Below are positions 53,377 to 64,000 of a stretch of DNA of 64,000 bases, one piece after another. The DNA is from Lingula anatina (lineage: Eukaryota; Brachiopoda; Lingulata; Lingulida; Lingulidae), in assembly GCF_001039355.2 (NCBI RefSeq), contig NW_019775969.1, forward strand, positions 52,765 to 116,764, in the 5' to 3' direction. A model generated the notes under the pieces. The model made no database searches. It worked only from the letters and a program-made list of their open reading frames with translations, and had not been told where the DNA came from. The translations under genes and the position numbers were made by a program. Position 1 is the stretch's first letter; every line of letters starts with the position of its first letter.

Positions 53377-54745
53377 GTTGACTGTAACGGAGCTTGGTAA
53401 CTGGTAAATGTTGGTGAAAAAAGTAGGTTATCGGCGGTAAGTGATAAAGTGAACTTTGTTTTTCGGGCAGGAGACCATGCAACTTTGCATATATTATACT
53501 CCCTGATAACTAAACCGAAAATAGGCACGTACAGTCTTGTACATCTAAAAAGATTTTCCCAAAAACCAGAAACTTTTTTTGCAAACGCCTTTTGTGTTGT
53601 GTCTAAGGTAAGTGCTCACAACTCCATATACTTCGTAAAGTCTTTTATATAATTTGCAAAAATTGGATTTCAGTAGATAATTAATATGCATTTTCCTCGT
53701 AATTAGGTAAATATCACAGATTATACGAGCTCCATTATAGCAGTTTTTTAAACATTTTTTCAAGCACTTGCATGCGCGTGCCTCTTCAAAGAACCAACGA
53801 AACATCATGGCGTCAGCAATCCGCTCAAACTTAATACCAAAAGAGCACTGAGTTCACGGAACCCGTCGAAAGAATATATGAGAACAAAATCACACGCATT
53901 GAACTATTAGAAAACCTATAATATTTATATTATATTATAATTACAATAAAAAATGAGATATTGTTATATTCATGAGGGATCCAAGGGTCGTCTTTTATTA
54001 TTTTTCTCTTTTTTTTTGTCATTGCAGAATCTTCTTTATTTCAATCTTTTTCTGCGCTTACATGTACCTATCACCTCAAGGCAGCTTTCCCGATGTGTAA
54101 TACGGCCTTGTTGGCCTTTTCCGTCCGAACTCGTGTACCGATTTCAAGCACTTAGACATCAAACAAATATCAAATGAAAAGTACCCCCGTACTCGCCCTA
54201 TAATCCCCTGTCAGACTGAATACTTTCATGTAACCATTTTTTTTCGACCCCGTGGGCCTACTGTTTTATCCACATTAGTTACAGGGATTTTCGGTCTTAG
54301 ATCTGTAGACGGCCTGGACTTCTGTCAAATTGACACGTGACACATTTTCATAGTACATTGCATTTTAACGCGCAATTTTTCAGTCATTTACAACCAAATC
54401 TTTCATGAATAGCAGTGTAGTACTATCAGAAAACGTAGATAAGGAGTGTGTATTTTAGTGCTTTCCCTCGATAAGACCGAGGTATAGCTTCTTTCCCGGT
54501 AGGTCAAAAAGACGTTACAATGACAGTGCAGAAACCAAAACAAGAACTCTTGTGACACGGTCTCTTAGGTAACAATTTATAACTTGATAGCATGTGATTG
54601 ATCAAGCTAATAGAAGCACCTTACGTCTCTCTCTTTTTTTTTTACTGTTTTGATACATTAAATGACACAACTTTGTGCATACAAATGAAAAGCTAGAGAA
54701 AACTAAGGACTTCAAATCTCTGCTTCGTTCACTGATAACAAATAA
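53377..54745. other. Copy D 5' flank and intergenic region towards the receptor kinase
   Basis: Just upstream of the copy D ATG only short matches to the other 5' flanks remain (GTAGGTTATCG, GTGATAAAG). The rest is AT-rich, with short unrelated open frames on both strands and no domain. The neighbouring receptor gene points towards this region with its 3' end, so no second promoter is expected here. Confidence 0.45.
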
Positions 54746-56762
54746 ATATTTATTTCATTTTCAATAAAATGTTTATTTTTCTTTTAGTGACATAACACCA
54801 ATGTATAAAACATACCTACATCTCATAAAAGCAACATATTTAGTAAAACATCTACATGTAAATAAATGTCAATGTACATTACACATTTTACATATAAAAA
54901 TAACTTGTGACAAAGCACAATTACAGGTAACAGTTCAAAATCTACATTTACAGCCTTATGTGTAATAGATCGAAAAATACCCCATATTTTTCTTATACAA
55001 AAGTAAAACAAGGGTACTACTTATCAAAATTTCATATCTGAAAAAAATGCACCATAGCAATTTTTTAGAATATGCTGCACCTAACAAGTATTTTCTGTAG
55101 CAACAAATCATTACAATATTTTTTTCATCCAATCCATGTGAAAAGATCGTTTGCCACCTTGTAAAAACAGAAAGTCCAAATAGAGAAAATCAATAAAAAG
55201 TAAAATCAAACTATCTCACTTCACAAGTTGATATGTTACAGTGTTCTTTTTCTATTATAATTTGGCTATTATTCAATTTTTGGGTAATTCATGTTATAAT
55301 AAACAAACAAAACTGGCCATGAGCAACAACACAATAATGTAATGTAATGACTCATTTTTAACCACCTCAGTAATTATTAAACATTTCAATAATTTAAATT
55401 TCCAATCATGAGCACAATTTTTTATTTTGATTTTTTTCTATCAAACATTTGGAGGATTAAAAAGCCAAAGTATACTTTTAGGAACTGAAGAACAATTCTG
55501 TTCAAAATCAAAAGTTATCCACTACTTTCAACAAGCTTATTTGTAAGAAAAAATATCCCATCACAAAATGAAGAGGTAAAAGTAGCTTCAACATTTCTGT
55601 AAATTTAAGTGAATGTGCAACACCCTTCACTATAACAACAAGGCAGCAAAGCTGTCAAATGTACAGACAAAGAACAGAAAATAAAGATGCAAATAAAAAG
55701 TTTCAAGTCAAAAGGTAAAATGGTTTTCCACTTATCGTGTTATTGGTAAAAGACAGACGCAGATGATGGCTATATGTACAGACACATCTGTGTCTGTACA
55801 TAAAAATGCATAGCCTAGCTTACACAGCAAGTGGATTTCTAACAGACATCAAACTCAGAATGCACACATAATTAATCAAACCCGTCTTAATGATAAAGAA
55901 TAGAAGGTGAGCTATTTTGAGCAAAAGAAACTCTGAACATTTATTTCTATACAAAAGTTGTGCTGATTTTAATGGGTGTTTGTACTTCAAATTCACTAAA
56001 TTTAAGAATAAGTTGGTCATAATTTGAAAGAAAGTGTTGTCTAAATGCAATGAGAGATTAAGACCTGGTTACCTTTTACAACCCCATTACAATGGCCTTT
56101 AAACCTCAACAGCTCAGTAAGACACAATAATGTCACAATAATGTTAAATATCTGTTTACAAGACACAGGCACCTTTGTCTGCCGGAGATGACCAAAGCCA
56201 CTTTTAATTCCTATAATTACACGTACATTATGAATGTAGAAAATGATGTAAATAACATGATTATTTATATGATGAAATGATAAACATAGCAGATGAAGCA
56301 TGGCAGTATATCGAACTCTCACATATTTTATCTGCATATTTCCTGTACCTTATCAGGATCTAGAAAAAATACCAGTATATGTACTAAACCCTATATAAGG
56401 GTTTGATGTAAATATAAACAGAACACATTGAATATCAAACATTTACAAGGACACAATACAAAGATGACATGTAAGCACCAAACTTAAGCAGTGCCCACAT
56501 ACAAGAGAACTTTTTGATAAATGTTTTATAAACACTGTTTTGGCCTGTATTTGTTTGAACAGGAGAAATAAATGTAAAATGAAGAAGGTCTACGCTTTCA
56601 ATTGGATTTGGGGAATATGCCTGAAACTGCCATCTGTTATGACAAAATATTTCTTATTAACTACCAAATTAATTTATTCTTAGTGACCTTTCAATTAATG
56701 GGAACAGATTCCAGTTACTGTCATAGGCAGTACAAAATTGAAACTCTGAATGCAAAGACCAA
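54746..56762 (-). other. Receptor kinase 3' UTR (inferred)
   Basis: About 2 kb of non-coding AT-rich sequence after the TAG at 56763-56765. Minus-strand AATAAA candidates appear as TTTATT at 54749-54754 and 54772-54777. The true end is not provable from sequence. Confidence 0.4.
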
Positions 56763-58698
56763 CTATGCCACTGATTCATTCAAGCCATTTGAAAATTCTG
56801 GTTCTTGTGATGGTGGTCGCGGTGCCCTCTCCAGGGGAATATCAGAATCAATGTCCTCATGGAAGCCACTGGAGGCATTTGACCCTCCTGACCCTTTCTC
56901 CCTGTTCTTGAATATACTGACATAATCTTTGGGTGGAGGAGATATCTCTCTCTCTGGTTGCCTAGATACCAATGGGGACCTATCTCCAGTGGGAGACGAT
57001 ATATTTCTACTACTACCACTAGGACTACTGCTGCCAGACCTTGGTAACCATGGTGATGAAGACCTTGGCCTTGGTTGTGGTTTGTGAACTTCTTTTTCTG
57101 GTGAGGTTCTAGGGGAGGATTTGGGAGACAGACCTGGTGGTTTGGGAGGAGGTGCAGGTTTGGTTTTAGATTTCCGTGAGATTAGTGGATGTTCTTCTAC
57201 ATCAGGGCTCTGTTGTTGATGTACGTCCACTGACGCTGAACCCTTACCACTGTTCTCGTACATAAGGTCTTCCTTCAAGTCCTTTAATTGGCTATCCCTA
57301 GGAGGGGATTCAGAGGCTGCTGTAAGTGGCTCCATCTCTGAGGCATCTTTTGCGTCCTTGGCCTTGGAAGTTGGCTTCTTCCACCGTACATTGTCCACAT
57401 AGTGGTTACCGTCTGAACCCATTGACACCTGGTTTTCCTCATCATCTGCAAGTTCTTTACACTTGGGATTGTCGCTGTCTACCTGCATGCTCAGGTAGCC
57501 ATTGGTATTCATCTTCAAGTAGGGGTCATTGGCTGCTGCATAGGAGTTGTTTAGGTCCAGGTAATACTGAAACATTGGATGAGGAAATTTAATGTTGTTT
57601 ATGAGAAAAATAAAAGAGCGACTTCACTGAGAGGATGATGTAAGCCACGCAAACAAAAGAATCTGTAATAGCTTGGTCCTTTGAGCTGCTTTTATAAAAT
57701 AACCATAGATTAAATACTGTGACCCTTGGTCCATTGTATCAATCGAAATTGGCCCATTTCCTATTATAGCTTCATGTTGCCACAACCCTAGTTGACAAGT
57801 AACTCGCAAAAGTTAACATATTATAGTCATTTTTCCTGTCCTTTCCAACATTTGTGGATCATGCTTGATCACAGCTGTCCAAGGATGACAGACTGGATTT
57901 TGATGACAATCTTGTGCATAAATATCAATCAAAGTAACTTATTTTTAAACCTTTATCATCACTAATTATTTATATATTAGGCTTAAAGGATGCCATCTTT
58001 GAAATAAAATGTACATGCATATAGCTGAGAAAAATGAAATGAAAAAAAAAATGATAATGCTTTGCTGATATTAAATGGCTTCATTTTCAAAACTGGCATT
58101 CCAGTTTCAACTATATATATATATATATTCATTCATTTTCATTCTCCAAAAATAAGAAATAGAGGTCTATATAATATCTAAAAATTAGGGAAAAAATAAA
58201 ACACAAACAAAACTAACTGCTGTACCTGCAGTCTCTCTGGGAGCTAGGCAATGAAAGAAGAGAATACCTATTATGTTATCTACTCACTCCATGCAATATG
58301 TTACATGGGAACATTTTTCATTCACATCTGTAAGCTATTGCACAGACTTTAAATTTCCTTCCACTCAGGCATGCGAATTACATGTTGGTGCAAGTGACAT
58401 AATTTTCTTGCCTGACAATGTTATTTAAACAAAGACTGAAAAGGTTAGTAGAGCACCTATGTTTTCTTTCCACATGCAAGTACCAATTCAAATAAACATC
58501 AGCTTTTTAAATATATATTTCAAACATTGATATGTGCATACAAATACAATGCCATGCAAGAATGATGAAACACATCAACAAAGGTTGAAATACATTTTAA
58601 GCAAGAAATGTTCCAGTCAGTGCATACATCCATTTGGTCCCCAAAAGACAGAGTCAACTTGTTATTTTTCAAAAGAATGCAACACACACAATCAAAAG

Positions 58699-58740
<42 letters not shown>

Positions 58741-61336
58741 GGGAAACTGCATTACAACACTGAAGCTGTCAGAAGACATGAAAAATTTGATAGGAGGGAA
58801 CTCTTTTATGTAATACAGAAAAAATGTGACTGGCTTAAAAGAAACACCCTCAGAATACTGTTAGAATTCCAATCATTCAATTGTTAGTTAACCCAGTCTA
58901 TATTAAAAAAGTTCAACTTCATTAAAAAAGTAGGAGGAAAAGAAGATGAAATGAGATGTTGTTCCATATAAAGATGTTAGTCACGCTTTCTATCTGTCAC
59001 AGAACACAAACAACCTCAGAGATATTAGGCATGGTGTTATTTTAAAAAACCACAGACACACACAGTTCCAACAGCGTTAGAGAGACAGGAAGCGTGTATG
59101 CTGAGTTGTAAATTTGGAATTAGACAAACAGCAATCATGTAGTGAGTAGATGTGTTAGTATTGTCTCCTCTATCATGGAGGCAGAGCCCTAAAGTAGTGT
59201 CATGGTTTTAACATGCTGGACAAAGACAAAGAAATCTATGGCTGCTGAAAGATTTTTCCATAATGTATAATATGCAAGCTGTTTGAAAAAATTAAATTTT
59301 TTGTTTTAAAAGAATGTGGGTACTTTTATATATATACATATTTTCATTTGTTCATATTAAAGGCTCCTCAAAAATGACAGTTGGCATATGTCCCATTGTG
59401 AAGATATTTGTTGTTTAACTCAAAATAACCCTGCACTTCTGATCAACAACTCACCAATATCAATCACTCAAGGTCAGATTAATTGCTGGTTTAAGGGAGA
59501 ATCTTAACTAGCTTTGTGGACATTTAAGAGCCAGTCACACAAGAATTAAAACATACATAAACCAACAGTGGGCTCAAACAAATCTCATCTTAAAACAAAA
59601 TGTACATGATCAACTAAGGTGTGCCAACATGCAGGTTGTACAACATGAAATCCATAACAACACTAATACTGACACATGCAGAATGTCTACGAACTACTTA
59701 CATATGGATAAAAAGTGTGCATTTACATCAAATATGAACAAATGCAGAAAGTGGAACATTTCAGCAAACAGTATACACTTGAGCATTGTGGGGAATACAC
59801 TGGAGGATTCTGGGAAAGGCTAACTGTATCAGCATGCTTCAGTCAACTGACCAGTGACCACTACTCTATGGCTCTGCAGTCCACTAATATTGGAGGATTG
59901 ATTTTTGAATACTCACTTTGTCAACATTTTACATATTGATTGGTATTGTCCAAATATATGGTGTATCTTGGCACAAAGGTGTCTGGCTTTAAGATGGAAG
60001 AGAACAAGTTTTGTCCAAATAAGTCTGTATATACACACTCAACAAAATTTTCCCCTGGGGATTTCTTTTTAATTCCTATAAGCAGCATTTTTTAAGAAGC
60101 CAAAAAAGATGTACTGTATTTTTTGTAGCTAGGCCTAATTTTGGAAAAATAATTACTTGGTGTTTATTATCAAAGTATAAGATGTTTCAGATCAATGCTG
60201 TTCAAGTGTAAAATGCAAGCCGTATAAATACACTGTTCTGAACCACATCTCATTCCACATAACAACACAGTACACAATATGCTATATTACTCAGTGGGGA
60301 ATTCAGTTGTTTTGTTCAGGGGGAATAGACTCCTCACAATACTGTGATTTTTCTAAATTTATAATGCATCTGTTGATGAAAATTCAACATAATTTGCAAA
60401 TATAAAAATAATTCAGAATAATTTGCACATAATTTTGTAAAATATTAATGAGTTTAGAGACCAATAACTTTTTTCATTTTTTCCTTAGGCAGCATTTGGG
60501 AGGAGTACAAAAGAAAGGGTAAAAATGCTCATGTATGCCATTAATATACTCAGACTGTACATGTAAAAAATTCAAAGGACAAAAGTCACCATCAAGATGC
60601 ACATTACAAATTAAAGCCATTACTCAAAACTTTGAAATAAAAAGAAAGACAAGATGCATATTTAAAATACACAAGTACAAAATAAATCAACAAAAGAGCA
60701 CAAGGCAGCATGCATCTCATGCTTGACCCCAACAAGTGCATTCTGTGATAAAAAGAACTGAAGTCTAAAAACACCCTTAACTTAATGATTGATAGCTGTA
60801 GTGTACTTAAACTATGGACTAAATCTGTAGTAGCCAAGTGAATAGAAAATACTGGGTTTATTTTTTAAGGTGAATGTCTTAGATTTTAGTTAACTACTAC
60901 AGAATTATCCTAGATCACAAAAGAGTACACAGTTTGAAATTTAAGTTTAGATCAACTAGTTACTTTAATCGAGACTTAAACTGAAAATAGTCTAACTGAC
61001 CTCTTCAGACAAAATAGTATCACAAGCACATCTTCAATCAAAACTTGTTGATACAGTGTCTTTCCTCTTATTTACCCTTAATTTGTGAAACAAAGAGGTG
61101 GTGGTGTAAAAAAACTTTTGTCATGAGGAGTAATAAGTTAACAAATGAAGGTTTTGTGAAATAGGACACTGTATTTTGGAAATGGGTTAGACATCTTGAA
61201 GAACAATGACAACTTAATTTGATCAATAATTCCTACAGTGATGTCAGTCAGACTATTTCCAGTTTACATCATATCAGTTTTGAATGTCTCATTCTGATTC
61301 ATTCAGCCATGAGAAATGGTGGCGTGGACCCAACCC

Positions 61337-61374
<38 letters not shown>

Positions 61375-63450
61375 ATCCCACCCCACTGTGGAGATTTACC
61401 ACAAAATATAGTCTTACCTGCTTCGTATCATGCTGTAACAGATCTCCAAATCTTTCAGCTAATTCAGCAGCAGATGGTCTTTCTTCAGCCTCGGGATGCC
61501 AACAGTCCAACATCCACTCGTAACTAGACACAGAAATAGAAATAGGTTCATTATTAATGAGTGTCTACAAAACAATATTATATGAAAACTAAATAAAATT
61601 AAAAAATACAAACTACATGCAATTAGACTGGGGCCTTTAATATTTGTTTGTTGAAACAACTATAAATATAATAACAGCTGATTTTCATTTTCTTACATTA
61701 AGCTATATATTTGGCTTTCCCATATTTGCACATTTGAAAATTTGTGCATCTTTTCTACCTTATTATCTTGTTTTGGAGGTACTGAAAACTTCAAAGTTCA
61801 GTGAATAAAAACAGTCCTGCCCATCGCATCACTTAACATTTACAAAGATGGGGGTCTCCTAAGTACTCACATTTCAGCAGATGCTTTAGGCGGCCTCTGC
61901 ATTCTGTAACCTGCTTTTAACTTATCTACAAAAGTTTCATTTAACTCGAGGCCAGGGTACGGAGTGCTTCCCATGGTAAAGATTTCCCATAACAGCACCC
62001 CAAATGACCATCTGCAAAAGACATTCAAATCATTTACTGCATGTTTTAAAAACATGATGGAATAGCAAGCATGTACTAGAATAAATAATAGTTACTGTAA
62101 TATTTTCCAATATATAATGAAAGGATCATGCGATACATTTGAACAAAAACATATTTTACTTACACATCACTTTTAGGAGTGAAGATTTTGTCAAGTAAAG
62201 ATTCTAAGGCAAGCCATTTTATTGGTTCTGGTGCCTAAAAGATAAATAAATATTCATTAAACAGAACTTTCATGGCATTTCAAAGAGAACTGTTTCTTTT
62301 TTTTTTTGCATGTTAACACAATATTCTAGTTTACTGCATCATTCTTAACCACAATACACCATATTCTACATGTAACGCTGTGATGGTCATCCATCATAAA
62401 CTATAAACTGTTAAAATAAACATGTTATGTTTTACTCTACTTACATGGCTCTGCTTCCTGTACTCTTGGTACTTGTATACATCTTTAGCCATACCAAAAT
62501 CACAGATTTTCACTATATGGTCCTCTGCCACCAATATATTACGTGCAGCTAAATCTCTGTGAATATACTGAAACAAACAAACAAATCCTTTAAATACTAC
62601 TTCACAACATTGCTCAAAGAACATGGTAGTACTCAAAGTTGTAGTTGAATTCCATTGGGCTGAATATGAAGTATTCTGGTCTTATTTCAGCAACTCTCAC
62701 TTGAAATTTATGCTATGTTTTTTTAATCTTCTATTTTAATTGCTATATTTGGATAATATACTGCTACGGACAAGTGCTATTTTTGGACTCGAATCCCTTT
62801 CACATTTTTAAAAGAAGTTAAGCAACAACTAACAATGACACCTGATGAATTTTCATTTTCCTCTAGGATTAGATTCTTACATTCTTTTTAGCTAGCATGA
62901 GTCATTTATCCACCACCTTACCTTTTTAGAGTGCAAATAATCCATCCCTCTGGCAATTTGAAAAGCAAAACAAACTAAATCCTTAGAAGTTAGAATAGGT
63001 TCCTTCTTAATGCTTTGCGCACTGTCTTCTCCGTCTGCTGCAGCTTCTTTTTTCATATTTGAATAATTTTCTGCTGCCACAGTTCCCCCTGTAGTCTCTG
63101 TAATGGCTGTCACAGAGGCAGCACCTGGATCTGTCAATGAAGCTCCTCCTCTTACACTGTCCCTTGAATTGATCCCTGTCAGCGTGTTTTGTGCTGATCC
63201 CGTAGATGATGGGCCAGTTATACTGACCGGTTCTAAGTAGCCCTCATTGGCCAGTGTTAATTGGTTCATGGTGTCTACGAAACGGGACCTATTCTGTATC
63301 AAATATGAGCGCAGGTTGCCAAAAGTGCAAAACTCCATAATGACGTAAAATTCTCCTGGAAAGAGGAAAATTAAGTTTAATAAAACTGCACAATCATATT
63401 TTCAAAAATTATTAACAAAAATGACAACACCACATGCAACATGTGCGTAT

Positions 63451-63488
<38 letters not shown>

Positions 63489-63992
63489 GTTATACATTCA
63501 TTATTTACCTTGTCTAATATTCTTGGTGACAGCCCCCAGGACATTCAGTATATTAAGATGGTGGCCCAGGTGGATCATCACCTTCAGTTCTGATATCAGA
63601 GATTTGATCTGGGAGGAGTCATAACAATCTGGAATACACAGCATCAAATGTACACAAATCAAAATGGCCGGATGCTAAATGATTTGTAATCAAACTTATC
63701 TTGCAAAAGTCTTCAATTTCATATTTACTGAAAAACATGACAGCCAATCCAATTATAAACTTTCAAAACTAAATCTTTCTTTTTACAGAAATCATATGTC
63801 CTAAGTTTTAGATTGGTACATGTGACAACATTGCCTAACTTAATCGATAATAGCACCAATCTTTGTGTTATGTACTGTATGCCCTACCTTTGACCATTTT
63901 AATGGCCACTGGTGTGGGGCCCTCAGTGTCATTAATACCCATGGCTTCTGCTTTGACCACTCGACCAAAGGCACCTTGACCTATCACCATTC
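56763..63992 (-). CDS. Receptor tyrosine kinase, VEGFR/PDGFR-like split kinase; cytoplasmic part, 8 exons, 5' part outside window
   Basis: Exons in reading order: 63888-63992 (GQGAFG glycine loop, VAIKMVK with the ATP-anchoring Lys), 63509-63628 ([15 protein letters not shown] with the helix C Glu), 62922-63355 ([13 protein letters not shown] hinge, then a long kinase insert, then [10 protein letters not shown]), 62445-62567 (HRDLAARN catalytic loop, DFG, activation-loop tyrosines), 62164-62234 ([10 protein letters not shown]), 61871-62011 ([16 protein letters not shown]), 61418-61523 ([14 protein letters not shown]) and 56763-57566 (267-residue tail to TAG). Phases agree at every junction. 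All catalytic residues are present. EFC-FGNL and the insert of roughly 80-90 residues are typical of VEGFR; PDGFR is the alternative. The kinase insert contains a YSNM motif and the tail contains YLKM, YLSM and YENS plus a proline-rich KPAPPPKPP stretch, which are likely PI3K, Grb2 and SH3 docking sites. The transmembrane and Ig-like parts must lie to the right. Confidence 0.92.
58700..58739. repeat. (GA)n microsatellite
   Basis: About 19 GA units in the last intron of the receptor kinase gene. Confidence 0.95.
61338..61374. repeat. Poly-C (poly-G on the gene strand) homopolymer
   Basis: 37 consecutive C, about 43 bases past the 5' splice donor of the exon at 61418-61523. On the transcribed strand it is a G-run able to form quadruplex structure. 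Length is uncertain in any assembly. Confidence 0.95.
63449..63487. repeat. (CA)n microsatellite
   Basis: About 18 CA units in the intron between the second and third receptor-kinase exons. Confidence 0.95.
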
Positions 63993-64000
63993 CTAAAACA

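Larger units (their letters stand above)
57567..61417 (-). other. 3.85-kb intron before the receptor tail exon
   Basis: AT-rich, with (TA)n near 58110-58128, (GA)n at 58700-58739 and a 37-base poly-C run at 61338-61374 only about 40 bases from the donor of the preceding exon. Several short open frames are random; none carries a domain. Confidence 0.6.

Noticed and set aside
53998-54177. Short plus-strand frame upstream of reductase copy D
   Set aside because: Low-complexity start, no splice context and no domain; not supported as a gene.
57326-57592. Plus-strand open frame over the receptor tail
   Set aside because: Antisense of the 267-residue tail exon, which has the correct acceptor, frame and stop.
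61219-61527. Open frame with a long proline run on the plus strand
   Set aside because: The prolines are just translation of the poly-C homopolymer; the true coding sequence here is the kinase exon on the minus strand.

Overview
The window is nuclear genomic DNA from an invertebrate animal, probably marine. Genes are split by many short GT-AG introns, base composition is AT-rich, microsatellites are common, and the mobile elements (Rex1/L2-like LINE, DUF4371/ZMYM-type hAT, TTAA-flanked MITE, fold-back elements) are types I associate with lophotrochozoan, hemichordate and cephalochordate genomes. I cannot name the species. No prokaryotic, CRISPR, tRNA or rRNA signal was seen.

Layout. (1) 1-1,690, minus strand: the 5' half of a LINE whose reading frame is open except for one stop codon. 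It probably lies in an early intron of the next gene. (2) 1,890-23,941, plus strand: an almost complete 'long' ABC transporter of the MRP1 type (ABCC1/ABCC3-like). 29 exons can be joined in a continuous frame to give about 1,511 residues; only the first exon or exons lie off the left edge. Two places in this gene contain about 1-kb tandem copies joined by a single 'n' (14,610 and 21,369), with unrelated sequence next to the 'n'. These look like haplotype or assembly joins rather than biology. The last intron carries a decayed hAT/ZMYM transposon. (3) 23,942-27,039: 3' UTR and empty intergenic DNA. (4) 27,040-53,376, minus strand: four head-to-tail copies (A to D) of a prostaglandin reductase 1-like gene. 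Each has nine exons with identical intron positions, and each joins to an intact frame of 337-339 residues. Copies B and C, with their 5' flanks, come from a recent unequal crossover whose junction falls near the last exon of copy D. MITE and fold-back insertions and deletions mark the copies. (5) About 54,750-63,992, minus strand: the kinase half and cytoplasmic tail of a VEGFR/PDGFR-type split-kinase receptor tyrosine kinase. Its extracellular part lies beyond the right edge.

How they may work together. By family knowledge, MRP1-type pumps export glutathione conjugates and cysteinyl leukotrienes, and PTGR1-type enzymes reduce 15-oxo-prostaglandins, oxidise leukotriene B4 and detoxify reactive enals and enones. 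The left 53 kb therefore places a conjugate exporter next to an expanded reductase family, which would suit lipid-mediator turnover or xenobiotic defence. That link is inference from adjacency alone. The receptor kinase appears functionally unrelated. I found no clearly new molecular system; the most informative features are the recent tandem gene amplification, the insertion polymorphisms that give precise empty sites, and the two suspicious 'n' joins.
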